Assembly: GCA_026225945.1 (NCBI GenBank)
Contig: JAMJFZ010002890.1
Coordinates: 1-64,000, forward strand
DNA length: 64,000 bases
Origin: Cricetomys ansorgei
Lineage: Eukaryota; Chordata; Mammalia; Rodentia; Nesomyidae
Reading direction: 5' to 3'
Shown here: positions 9,950 to 19,255 of the stretch, piece after piece
Position numbering within the stretch: the stretch's first letter is position 1
How the letters are laid out: every line of letters begins with the position of its first letter
Program-made: the position numbers and the translations under genes
The notes under the pieces: generated by a model
Database searches by the model: none
What the model was told of the DNA's origin: nothing
Seen by the model: only the letters and a program-made list of their open reading frames with translations

Positions 9950-10860
9950 AGTAGGAAATCTGCTATTTATAACGAATGTGTACTAAACAAGACTCCTATG
10001 TCAAAGTTAGAGGAGGAAGGGCTGCTTGGCTCATGCGGGCGGACACACGAGAGGGAGCTAGCGGCTTTAGGCGCTTCTCTCTCTTTCAGTTGCCTGCAGT
10101 TTTCGTGACTGCCTCCATCTAAGCCTCTGGCAGACTGACAATACTGACTTCAAATTTATGTTTCAATATTATGATATTTTAAGGGTTAAATTAACTGATT
10201 TGAGATGTTAGCCTATTGGCAGAACTCTAAAATACTATATGCCCAAACCAAGAACCAGAATTTAACAAAGTAAAATACACTTAGTTCCATGTATTCCTCA
10301 TGGAGGTGTAAGAAGAAATCAATCCATGACCATAAAGGCATTAAAAAAACCCTAGAGGCACAGATATGAGCTAAATAAAAGTTAACATTTCCAAAATCGT
10401 ATAATCCAGAAATATAAAATAGAGACAACAGCTTTGAAAAATACTCTTCTACAACTCAGCATGTATGTACCATGCTTTCTTTTATAATATAGCTTAGTCT
10501 TCAGTCTTCGATGATAGGAAACCTACAGAAACAGCAAAGCTTCATCTGACCTAAGGATTAATTAACAGAGCCTTGGATTTTAAAGGCCTCTGTTTTAGTC
10601 ACAAACTAGTTTGGTAAAAGAACTAAGACAAATAAAACTGAGACTCATTAATGTTGGCTTAGCTTAGCATTTCAACTGGGAAGAAGGGATTTCCCCTTCA
10701 ATTACTATAGTCCAACCAAACATCACCACCATGATCCAAGAAACTCCAAGTAATTAACTTCAAATACTCCCTGGCTGATAATGCCACCAGCACAGAAGCA
10801 AACACGATATTCTCTCTGGAAGATTCGTGACTAACAACTCCCATGTTCAAAGACATATGC
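9950..10860. other. no gene seen
   Basis: Unique-looking sequence. A short CpG-containing patch lies at 10034-10080 ('CATGCGGGCGGACACACG', 'AGCGGCTTTAGGCGC'). No exon structure or reading frame could be tied to it. Confidence 0.45.
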
Positions 10861-10914
10861 TTAGCTGGGCATGATGTCTCCTATCTATGGCTTAGGCAGC
10901 AAAGGAAGTGGGAT
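10861..10914 (+). mobile_element. left half of an old B1, split by the provirus
   Basis: 'AGCTGGGCATGATGTCTCC' up to 'AGTGGGAT' is the head of a B1-like SINE. Its right half resumes at 19,898 ('GGATCACCTCAAGTTTAAGG', 'GCCTGGTTTATAGCAAGTTCC'). The 4 bases GGAT are present on both sides of the provirus. Confidence 0.75.
10911..10914. repeat. target-site duplication GGAT, left copy
   Basis: GGAT directly abuts the TG of the left LTR. The same four bases abut the CA end of the right LTR at 19,898-19,901. Four bases is the duplication length typical of gammaretroviral integrases such as that of MLV. Confidence 0.85.
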
Positions 10915-11543
10915 TGTTGGACCAAACCAGGATGCCGCACCCCCACAGAGACTCACAGATGGGATATCGATGCAAATAGCAAGAGGATTTATTCCAGTGC
11001 ACTGGGACCATTCTAACACGCAGGATAGAAGTGGCCCGAGGAGCAAAAAGCAAGCCTTTTTATTTACAGTTCAAATGGTTGCTAGGCATAAACCGAGTTG
11101 GGACAAGTCGATGGGTCCCCAGATTGTTTTCCCATTTTGATAGGTAGGGGCCAGTTAACCTTTAAGCTGATTGGTGCTGGCATATAGCAAGGTTGTGGGC
11201 TCCTAGAAAATGCAAACCTTAGGGTCTCAGTCAATGTGGGTGGGTGGATACTCCTAGCCCGAGGCTGTGGGCCGTCTATATGGGGAAACTCTTTTAGCCC
11301 AAGGCTGCCTTATTTGTCTTAGAAATTGTTTTGGGAACTGTTCTGGGTCACGGTGTTCCTGCCTTGGGCCTATATAATTTGGTTTGTAGTTATCTGAAAC
11401 AGGGAGGTCTGGAAAGCACCCAGTAATTTTCTTGACGCTGGCTTGTGCTGATGATATGAAACTTAAGCTTTTTGCTTAGGAAGTTGAAACTTAGGCTCAG
11501 TGTAAGGGGTCCCGGGCCAGTATAAGGGGTCCTGGGCCCCACA
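10915..11543 (-). repeat. 3' LTR of the provirus (629 bp)
   Basis: Bounded by TGTTGGACC on the left and GGGCCCCACA on the right of the plus strand. Compared with the 5' LTR it lacks an 11-base block after TGTTGGAC, and the CCAAT-box position reads differently (TCGATGGG against TCGATTGG). The AATAAA equivalent lies at 10988-10993. Confidence 0.93.
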
Positions 11544-11560
11544 TCTCCCCCCTTTTCTTG
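11544..11560 (-). promoter_or_regulatory. polypurine tract of the provirus
   Basis: Minus-strand 'CAAGAAAAGGGGGGAGA' immediately precedes the TG of the 3' LTR. In retroviruses this RNase H-resistant run primes plus-strand DNA synthesis. It is clean and uninterrupted. Confidence 0.9.
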
Positions 11561-11617
11561 GGTAAATTGATTCCAATCATGGAATCAAAGGTCATTGTCT
11601 GCAGATATCTCCTGATA

Positions 11618-12196
11618 TCATTGTCTCAGCATTAATACTTGTACTGTGCTAATAAGCTCTCTAATAAAAGTAACTAAGCGATTAAGAATGCAAGGGCCAA
11701 AAGTAAGCAATAAGAGCAATATTATAAGTGGTCCCATAAGTGTAGAAATTAGAGTTGTAAACCACGGGGACCGATTGAACCAAGACTCAAACCATCCCTG
11801 GTGTTGGTCTCTTTCTTTTTGTCTGGATGCTAATCTCTCTCGTACCTTAGCCATAGAGTCTTTAACTACTCCTGAGTGGTCTATGTAAAAACAGCACTCT
11901 TCTCTAAGGGCCGCACACAATCCTCCCTGTTGGAGGAAGAGGAGGTCCAGTCCCCTTTGGTTTTGTAAGACCACTTCAGAGAGGGAGGTTAGTGATTCCT
12001 GAAGTTTGGAAATTGAGTCTTCCATGGCTCTGATATCTATATCTATTGCATCTCGAAGGCCCTGATAGTAATAAGGTTGAACTGCTAAGGCAGTTCCTCC
12101 CATGGCTACTCCAGTAGCAACTCCCAGACCCAAAAGTACTGCCAGGGTCATTACTGACAGGTTCTCTTTTAAACCAGCTTCTGCCTTCCCAGACAT
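11618..12196 (-). pseudogene. env, TM subunit reading frame
   Basis: The 192-codon open frame holds nearly the whole transmembrane subunit. It has a hydrophobic Ala/Gly/Val-rich fusion-peptide-like segment (residues about 18-40) and a heptad-like stretch. A conserved class I immunosuppressive-type region with CX6CC (CAALREECC, at 11891-11917) follows. A membrane anchor rich in Leu/Ile ('[16 protein letters not shown]') precedes a short tail ending at TGA (11618-11620). The SU-TM junction lies in the neighbouring frame, where a KR dibasic pair is followed by the hydrophobic start; a frameshift at about 12145-12152 separates the two. The frame's first ATG is therefore not a natural start. The tail may be cut short: the same frame continues for a few codons past the TGA with a Tyr-containing motif. 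Confidence 0.85.
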
Positions 12197-13591
12197 CTAA
12201 TAAGTCACTTTCTGTATGATAGATAAGCCTAGGTACAAGCCGAACCATTACACAATAATCATTATTCTGATTGAGTACACTTAGTTCAATACAGGGAGTT
12301 AATCATTTTCCACAGGCCCACCACCCATCCTCTGAGGGGAGAAGATATCTGGATTGGTTTGTCCCGAGATGCTGTAATTACAAAAATGGGTGTGTGTCTG
12401 AGGAATTTTGCCTACACATACTCCTTGTCCTGAGGCAGAGGTTAGGGTGATTTTTGCACCCTGCGAGTTCCATCGGCAGGCGGTGGTCTCAGTAGAGGTG
12501 GAATAATTGCCGATTATTCCTATTGCCTCATAATAGGGCGGGGCTACATCATAGCACAGCCAACAGGCTTTGGTGGCTCCAGGGTTAGTTGTATTAAGAA
12601 CCTTGAATGCTTGTTCAATCATGTTAATCAGACTCGAGCCTTCTGGGTTGGGGTTCACTGGTATAGGTGTACTGGGGGCTGAAGGTATATCTGTAATAGT
12701 GGTAGGGGCCGGACTTGTAGGCTTATGCTGGGGTTGTGGGCGCAACACTAAGTTAGGGCCTATCCCGGTAGTGGGGGGGGTTGTGATTTTAAGCCGGATT
12801 GTCATTAAGAGTCCATTATCATAATCATATTGATATAATCTTAGCCCCCAATGATTTCCTGTTATCCAATTTCAGTCTAGTTTCCCTTTCGATGTAAATT
12901 TGATAAGGAGGGGGATTACAAGTAAATTTAGAACATGGTCTCTCTCCAGTCCAAGTTCCATATACTTGTTGAGCTCCCCTGTATGCTAGTACAATATTGT
13001 CTTGACATTTACTTTGACTTAACCCTGCCCCACTAGAGTTTCTTCCTACTGTTATCAGATCCCAATTTGAGCTAGGATTCCAATAGACCGTTCCTGTAGT
13101 TTCACAACCCCAGGCTGCACAGTAAAAACTCTCTGAACCCCCACACTTATAAATTGTTTCCCGTGATCTTCCATTTCTGGGGCATATATAGAATGGGGTG
13201 GCCCGTAGGTTATTTCTTACGTGCGGATGACTGCAGCCAACCCCAGAACCCCTAACACTTCTGGTTGCACAAGGTACTTTGTCACAAGTTTGTTTATCCC
13301 CACACTCAGGCCTCCCGATTCTTTTGGGATCCTTACTTCCCGAATAATGGTACTCTGGAATGTCCCAGGTGTTAAGGCCCGCTGCCAATTGGCAGAGGTC
13401 TGGAGTAAGGTCCAGCCACCAAGTGTAGGGGGTGGTGGTCTTGGATATGGACCATACCGTCTCTCCAGTTTGGGAGATAATTTCCCAGGTTAGTTGCTGA
13501 GGGGCATGGGGATTAAGGCCCCGGTCACTTTACCTAATGACTGAGCCCAAACCAATACCCAGAGTACCACATATGAAACCAGGAACATCAT
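12145..13591 (-). pseudogene. env, SU subunit, frameshifted remnant
   Basis: The start codon at 13591 overlaps the pol stop (TAATG) and is followed by a hydrophobic signal peptide ('MMFLVSYVVLWVLVWAQS'). Recognisable SU content follows: Cys-rich receptor-binding-type sequence, a proline-rich hinge with many PT/PS pairs (about 12660-12790), and CWLC (12554-12565), the isomerase-type motif that bonds SU to TM in gammaretroviruses. Reading-frame breaks are seen at about 13515-13525, 12866-12873 and 12320-12345. A TGA replaces a sense codon at 12303-12305. The two longest open pieces are 12825-13388 and 12299-12805. Several N-linked sites (for example NSS, NYS) remain. The positions of the indels are inferred from where one frame's sense resumes in another. 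Confidence 0.8.
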
Positions 13592-14013
13592 TATCTAGGA
13601 TCAGATTTTCTCTGGATCTTAATCTTGAGGGGATGTTCAGTTCTCTGAACCACCCAGCTGGAGTCGGGTTTTTGATCTGCAGGCTTGATGTGTGATGCGT
13701 GGAACCAGGCCGCGATGCCGTCCACCTGGACTGCTTTTGATGTGGTCAATAGGATGATGTAAGGTCCCTTCCACCGAGGTTCTAGCGTCTGGGCCCGATG
13801 TCAGCGGACGTAGATTGAGTCTCCAATCTGATACGGGTGAGGTGTTTGGAGAGTCCAAGGCTGATAAGCCTCAGCTAGCCGTGGCCCCAGTTCCTTCTGG
13901 ACGGCTTGAAGACCTCGTAGCCTACCATACAAATCACTATTACTTATTTGAGAGGGCAGTCCAAGGTCATACATAGTGGTTAGGGGCACCGGGGGGCCCA
14001 TACAGGATCTCAA
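13591..14013 (-). pseudogene. pol C-terminal tail (integrase C-terminal domain), broken
   Basis: After the long pol frame leaves phase in the G6 run at about 13990-13996, integrase sense continues in the adjacent frame. It contains 'GLPSQISNSDLYGRLRGLQ', 'HPYQIGDSIYVR', a TGA at 13801-13803, and then 'LEPRWKGPYIILLTT' and 'VDGIAAWFHASHIKPAD', up to TAA at 13591-13593. The region matches the SH3-like C-terminal domain of gammaretroviral integrase, which binds DNA and host BET proteins. Two lesions (a 1-base homopolymer shift and the TGA) disconnect it. The stop codon overlaps the env start by one base. Confidence 0.8.
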
Positions 14014-16906
14014 AGGGAGTTAAGTTATGTAAGGAAGGAGTATTTCTGACCTGGAACAGCACTAAGGGAAGGAGCATCACCCAGTCAGCCCCGCCAGTCT
14101 CCATGGTTAATTTGGTCAAGGTCTCTTTTAGAGTTTTATTCATTCTTTCTACCTGCCCTGAACTCTGGGGGTGGTAGGCACAATGCAACTTCCAATCAAA
14201 CCCTAGATACCTGGCCACACCCTGACTCACCTGGGCAATGAAGGCAGGTCCATTGTCAGAACCTATTACCTTAGGGATCCCGAACCGCGGGAAGATGTCC
14301 TCTAGGATCTTCTTGGCGGCCACTGTTGCAGTTTCCTTCTTAGTGGGGAAGGCTTCCACCCAGCCTGAGAAGGTATCTATAAAGACTAGTAGGTATTTAT
14401 TACCGTATCTGGCTGGCTTAATTTCAGTGAAATCGACCTCCCAGTAAACACCTGGCCGGTCCCCTCGCAGTCTTTTACCGGAGGGGGATTTGTTTGGGTG
14501 GGTATTCATATTCTGACAGGCTACGCAATTCCGGACCACATGGTACACCAAGTTTTTGAGCTGTGAAATGATATACTTAGTATTTTTTAGGGTGGCTATT
14601 AGTTTCTTTTCTCCGAGATGAGTCCACTGCTGCATCTGCTGTATCATCTGTTCAGCTTCCCTATGGGGAAGTAGGATCCTACCATCTCGATTTATCCATA
14701 CTTGTAGATCAGTATCTAATTCTTTTTCATAGTCTGTTATCATGGCCAGGTCCTGTACTGTATACTGAAATGGTGGTTCGGGTTGTGGATCTTGTCTGGG
14801 CAAGGGCGGGAGCGGATGAGGAATCCATGTTGGCAGGATGGTGGTGCTATCACTGTCCGCTGCCACCTTTCTGGCCTCTAAGTCTGCCATCCGGTTGCTC
14901 CTGGCTACTTTTGAGGAGTCTCTCTGATGCCCCAGACAGTGAATTATACTAACTTTAAGAGGCAGGTGGAGGGCGCCTAACAAGGCCATTATTTCTGCCT
15001 TGTTTTTAATTTCTTTTCTGGCCAAGGTGAGGAGACCTCGTTGTTGGTAGATAGCCCCATGTACAAAGGCATCCCGTCTGTCTGTATATATGTTGATCTT
15101 TTTACCTTTTCCTAATTCTAGTGCTTTCGTTAGGGCTATGAGTTCAGCCTGCTGAGCGGAGGTTCCCTCCGGTGACGATTGGGCCCAGATAACTTTTTCT
15201 CCATCTACTACCGCTGCCCCCGCTTTCCGCTTACCTTCCTCGATGTAGCTGCTGCCATCGGTATACCAAGTAGCATCAGCGTCTGGTAAGGGAAAGTCAG
15301 TCAGGTCCTTTCTCCATCCATGAGCTTCTGCCAAGACTTGTAGACAGCCATGTTCGGGGACATCAAAGTCCGGATCAGGCAGCAAGGTGGCAGGGTTTAA
15401 CCCTCTTGCGGGGGTGAAGGTGATACGGTCGGAATTCAGCAGCAACATCTGGTAGTGGGTCATCCTCGCATTGGTGAACCACCGGTCAGGAGGTTGTCTG
15501 ACCACGCTCTCCAATGCATGAGGGGCACTTATGGTTAGATTCTGGCTGAGAGTCAACTTGTCAGCATCTTTAACCAGGGCTGCGACCACTGCTACTAGGC
15601 GCAGGCAAGGGGGCCATCCTGCTGCCACAGAGTCCAATTTTTTTGATAGGTAGGCCACGGCTCGCCTCCAAGCGCCCAATTTTTGGGTGAGGACTCCCTT
15701 GGCTATACCATTATGTTTGGTAACATAAAGGTGAAATGGCTTGGAGACATCAGGAAGTCCCAACGCTGGGGAGGATAGCAATGCCTTCTTGATGTCTTCA
15801 AAAGCCGTCTGGTGTTTTTCCCCCCAAGTAAATGGGCAGTTTTCCTTGGTTAGTGAATACAGAGGAGCCGCTAATTCCGCAAAGCCGGGGATCCAGAGGC
15901 GGTGGAATCCAGCCGTGACCAAAAACTCTCTCACCTGTCTGGGCGTCTGAGGTGCTGGGATGTGGAGCACAGTCTCTTTCCTCACTTCCAAAAGCCACCG
16001 CCTCCCATCTCGTAGAAGATACCCCAAGTAACTAACCTCCTTCTTGCAGAGTTGTGCATTTTTAGCCAAGGCTCGGTACCCCAAGTTTCCAAGTTCCATC
16101 AATAGCCATTGTGTTCCCTTGAGGCACTCAACCTCAGTCTGGGTGGCCAACAGCAGATCATCAACATACTGAAGGAGGGTTACCTGTGGATTCTGTTCTC
16201 TAAACAGGGCAAGGTCCTGATGAAGTGCTTCATCAAAGATGGTGGGTGAATTTTTAAACCCTTGGGGAAGCCGGGTCCATGTCAGCTGCCCAGTTATGCC
16301 AGATTCCGGATCACGCCACTCAAAAGCAAACATAAGCTGGCTGGCTGGGCTCAATGGCAAGCAGAAAAAGGCATCTTTTAAATCTAAGACGGTGTACCAC
16401 GCTCTCTCAGGTGGCAAGGCACTCAGCAAATTATATGGGTTAGGAACAGTGGGGTGTACATCCACCACTCGTTTATTAACCTCTCGTAGGTCCTGGACTG
16501 GCCGATAATCGTTGGTGCCAGGTTTCCGTACTGGTAGCAGTGGAGTGTTCCAGGGGGACTGACATCTTTTAAGCACCCCCAGTTCCAGTAGCCAGTGAAT
16601 GTGGGGCCTGATCCCTTCCTGAGCCTCCTTGCTCATAGGGTACTGCCATACCATAGCAGGGGTAGCAGAGGCTTTTAATTCTACCAGGACGGCAGGTTGG
16701 TACTTCGCCAGTCCTAAGCCAGCGGTCTCTGCCCATGCTTTTGGGTAGGTCTTAGGCCACCAGTCAATATTCTCCCCTTTTAATTGGCGAGGGGCTTCGA
16801 AGAGTCTATACTTATCTTCTAGTTTGACTATCAGGGCCTGAATGAGCCTCCCGTCGCCATCTTTTACTTGGGGCCCATCTGGTAGAAAATGTATCTGGGC
16901 CCCCAT
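13967..16906 (-). CDS. pol: reverse transcriptase, RNase H and integrase, 979-codon open frame
   Basis: This is the longest reading frame in the window. In order: RT fingers and palm with YVDD at residues about 247-250 (16157-16168) and the upstream aspartate in 'VLDLKDAFF'; thumb and connection; RNase H with 'WYTDGSS' (D), '[13 protein letters not shown]' (E), 'IYTDRRDAF' (D) and '[10 protein letters not shown]' (D). In integrase, the zinc-binding region ends in CVAC and the core D, D, E are in 'EVDFTEI', 'GSDNGPAF' and '[12 protein letters not shown]'. RT copies the RNA genome, RNase H removes RNA and integrase inserts the DNA. The apparent start ATG is internal to a Gag-Pol polyprotein, cut from protease by a TGA at 16922-16924. 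The usual first zinc histidine of integrase appears as Gln ('[11 protein letters not shown]'). The frame is lost at about 13990. Confidence 0.93.
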   Translation of the reverse strand: MGAQIHFLPDGPQVKDGDGRLIQALIVKLEDKYRLFEAPRQLKGENIDWWPKTYPKAWAETAGLGLAKYQPAVLVELKASATPAMVWQYPMSKEAQEGIRPHIHWLLELGVLKRCQSPWNTPLLPVRKPGTNDYRPVQDLREVNKRVVDVHPTVPNPYNLLSALPPERAWYTVLDLKDAFFCLPLSPASQLMFAFEWRDPESGITGQLTWTRLPQGFKNSPTIFDEALHQDLALFREQNPQVTLLQYVDDLLLATQTEVECLKGTQWLLMELGNLGYRALAKNAQLCKKEVSYLGYLLRDGRRWLLEVRKETVLHIPAPQTPRQVREFLVTAGFHRLWIPGFAELAAPLYSLTKENCPFTWGEKHQTAFEDIKKALLSSPALGLPDVSKPFHLYVTKHNGIAKGVLTQKLGAWRRAVAYLSKKLDSVAAGWPPCLRLVAVVAALVKDADKLTLSQNLTISAPHALESVVRQPPDRWFTNARMTHYQMLLLNSDRITFTPARGLNPATLLPDPDFDVPEHGCLQVLAEAHGWRKDLTDFPLPDADATWYTDGSSYIEEGKRKAGAAVVDGEKVIWAQSSPEGTSAQQAELIALTKALELGKGKKINIYTDRRDAFVHGAIYQQRGLLTLARKEIKNKAEIMALLGALHLPLKVSIIHCLGHQRDSSKVARSNRMADLEARKVAADSDSTTILPTWIPHPLPPLPRQDPQPEPPFQYTVQDLAMITDYEKELDTDLQVWINRDGRILLPHREAEQMIQQMQQWTHLGEKKLIATLKNTKYIISQLKNLVYHVVRNCVACQNMNTHPNKSPSGKRLRGDRPGVYWEVDFTEIKPARYGNKYLLVFIDTFSGWVEAFPTKKETATVAAKKILEDIFPRFGIPKVIGSDNGPAFIAQVSQGVARYLGFDWKLHCAYHPQSSGQVERMNKTLKETLTKLTMETGGADWVMLLPLVLFQVRNTPSLHNLTPFEILYGPPGAPNHYV

Positions 16907-16921
16907 TTTGGCCAGGAGGTC

Positions 16922-17191
16922 TCACCCCAGCAGTGGGTAGGGGCATTCGGGGATGACCAGAAAGGAGTGGGATACCTGGCCCACACTGAGATCCACCATT
17001 CTTCTGGTAGTCCATGAATATTGTTTGTTTCCGGTGGCCCCTTGTACCCAAGATCGCTTTTCTGATACCGGACCTGCTGATTGTAAAAGGACTGAATGTT
17101 CAGCCCCAGTATCCACCAAGAACTGAATGGGGTTCCCCTCCACTCTTAAGGTTACCCTGGGCTCGGGGAGGGGGTCCAAACCCCGTCTCCC
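16922..17191 (-). pseudogene. pro: retroviral aspartic protease, N-terminal piece of pol
   Basis: The frame follows the gag TAG without a shift, as in gammaretroviruses that use stop-codon readthrough to make Gag-Pol. The active-site triad is present in '[13 protein letters not shown]', and the domain ends with 'PECPYPLLG'. There a TGA (16922-16924) interrupts what would otherwise continue straight into RT. The protease would act as a dimer to cut Gag and Pol in the budding virion. The single nonsense codon is the only break between protease and the RT frame. Confidence 0.87.
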
Positions 17192-18208
17192 CTAGTCTCT
17201 GCCTTCGCCCAAGGTCAGAACTCTGTGGCTAGGCCTCTTCTCGGGGTCGATGAGCCCCCCCCACTTTTTCTTGGGGCAGTCTCTTGCCCAGTGTCCTTTT
17301 TCTTTGCAGTAAGCACATTGGTCCCTGTCTACCTGCACTCCTTTACTGCCCATTTTTCTCTGTCCTTCTCTTTCTCCTACTCTTCTGCCCTCCCTAACTG
17401 CAGTGGCCAAGATTCTTGATAAATTCTTTTCCTGTCTCTTTTCTTTTTTAAAGTCTCTATCATCCTGCTCCTTTTGCTTTCTTTCCTCTTTTTCCTCCTC
17501 TGTCTCCCTTCCGTAAAATACCTTCTCAGCTAGCTGCACTAATGACTTATCTTGCAAACCATCTAACTTTTGTAACTTTCTTTCAATATCCCTAGCTGAC
17601 TGATCAATGAAGGCCACCGTGACTGTTGCCCTATGCTCTTCAGTGGTAGGGTCATAGGGAGTGTACTGAGGAAAGGCCACCATCAGCCGCTCAAGAAAGG
17701 CTGAAGGCGATTCCGTTGGCCCTTGGACCACCTCTCTTACCTTAGCCAAATTTGTGGGGCACCACGCAGCCCCACGGAGACCCACCATTAGAGTCTGGCG
17801 ATACCGTCTGAGGTGCTCCCTACCTTCTGCCGTATTGAAGTCCCATTGAGGGCATGTCAAGGGAAAGACCGCATCGATTTCGTTGGGGAGCTGAGTAGGT
17901 CTCCCATCTGGTCCTAGAACATTTTTCTGAGCCTCTAGCAGGATTCTCTGTCTTTCCTCGGTCATGAGGAGAGTATGCAGGAGCTGCTGGCAGTCATTCC
18001 AAGTGGGCTGATGTGAGTGGAGGAGGGATTCTATTAGATTAGTAAGAGCCTGGGGGTTATCAGAAAAAGAGGGGTTATGATTTTTCCAGTTATATAAGTC
18101 AGCCGAAGAGAAAGGTCAATACTGGAGTGGCTGATTTCCCTGGTCATCTGGGGGCCCATACGCCCGTAGAGGTAGAGCGGTCGAGTCTGGAGTGATTGCT
18201 CACCTGCT
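17192..18208 (-). pseudogene. gag, distal part: capsid and nucleocapsid
   Basis: The frame continues from MA/p12 in the same phase, but two further TGA codons interrupt it (18200-18202 and 18116-18118; the first of the three is at 18209-18211). After the last TGA it is open to TAG at 17192-17194. It includes '[10 protein letters not shown]', '[14 protein letters not shown]', the major-homology-like '[14 protein letters not shown]', a highly charged KE/RQ segment, and one CCHC zinc knuckle '[14 protein letters not shown]' (about 17260-17305). Capsid forms the core, and the knuckle packages RNA. The TAG is followed by GGG-AGA, in keeping with readthrough expression of pol. The ATG at 17965 is internal, not a natural start. 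Confidence 0.88.
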
Positions 18209-19129
18209 TCAGGTTCCTGCTGTGGGCCCTTCTTGATCTCCGTTGGCCAGAGGCGCCGAAGGAGCTGCTGCTGCTGGTGGCGGCAGGGCAGCCGCAGCCT
18301 GTGGAGGAAGAGGTGGAGGATATGGGGGAGGGGGATCTAAGAGAAGTAAATCTGAAACTGGAGTGAGAACATTTTTCTTAGTTGTTGTTTTTTGAGCTTT
18401 TGCCAAAGCAAAAACTTTGGCAGTAGAATTACCTGGAGGAGGAAGAAGGGGCCATATCCAAGGGGGTGGCTGATATACTAAACTCTCCCAAGTTAGAATG
18501 TAGGGGAACTGATCCAGGTGACCACCATATTTTTGAAGTATCTTTAGTTTTACCTGTTTAATTCTGTCCATGAAAAAGGACCCTTCCTGGGGCCAGGCAG
18601 TTTGGAAGGTCAGCCACTCTGAAGTACAGAGTGTCTGCCAATTCTGTTTTTTAATTTCAACCGATAAATTCTGTGCCCTAGCCTTTACCTCAGTCCAATG
18701 GTCGAGGGTCAAAGAGAGAGGAGTCGAAGTCTTTTGTCCCATTGTTAGTAAGTCAGAAAGAACCAGTGAAAGTACAAGACAGCACGAACACACTACGTAA
18801 CAGATTATGCATACACGCCCAGGAGGAGACTTCCACAGCTCCTCTACAGAAGTCACAGCAGGTTGAGACCAGTCTCTAACAGGCATCTCCAGATGGAGGA
18901 GAGGCCTCACGGACTCTTCTCCTTCTTCCCGATGGAGGAGGATCCTCATGGACCCCTCTCCGAACAGATGGGGGGAAGTCCTCACGGACCCCTCCCTGTT
19001 ACCAGACTCTGGAGCGTCCTCCAGGGTCTGTGGCTCTTGGTGGGCCAGCACGCCTGCCCCACCGCGAGCCCCACAGCCTCTGGCCTGGCCAGAGGTACAG
19101 ATTCCAGACCCTCCCATGACGCTTCTCAC
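18209..19129 (-). pseudogene. gag, proximal part: leader-extended MA and p12
   Basis: A standard Gag start MGQ at 18742 (N-myristoylation signal after Met removal) opens a matrix domain ('TPLSLTLDHWTEVK'). This is followed by a proline-rich p12-like part with a PPPY late-budding motif ('LLLDPPPPYPPPLPP') and an alanine-rich stretch, up to a premature TGA at 18209-18211. The same frame is open for 129 codons upstream, to an ATG at 19129. Just before MGQ it contains a Cys/Val/Leu-rich hydrophobic segment ('VCIICYVVCSCCLVLSLVL'). This resembles the arrangement of glycosylated Gag in murine gammaretroviruses, where an upstream in-frame start adds a membrane leader. Function is inferred from architecture only. 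Confidence 0.85.
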
Positions 19130-19234
19130 AAACAGACAGACAACAAGACCTAATACAGATAGTCAGACTAATAGACAACAGATGCTCGAGCGTACCTCTG
19201 ATACCTGACTTGTGGGGTCTGGAAAGATGCAGGG

Positions 19235-19252
19235 TTCCCAGTCAGGGAACCA
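19235..19252 (-). promoter_or_regulatory. primer binding site, tRNA-Glu-like
   Basis: Minus-strand TGGTTCCCTGACTGGGAA begins three bases after the LTR end. It complements the 3' end of tRNA-Glu(CTC) with one mismatch at position 13, judged from the tRNA sequence as I recall it. Reverse transcription of the element would start here. Confidence 0.75.
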
Positions 19253-19255
19253 AAA

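Noticed and set aside
10034..10080. CpG-rich patch as a CpG-island promoter
   Set aside because: Too short and isolated; neighbouring sequence is CpG-poor and no exon follows.
11976..12248. 90-codon minus-strand frame as a separate gene
   Set aside because: Its first half is the real SU end and cleavage-site frame, and the rest is a shadow of the TM frame; it is part of broken env.
13637..13858. 73-codon minus-strand frame near the pol/env boundary
   Set aside because: Wrong-frame shadow of the integrase C-terminal region.
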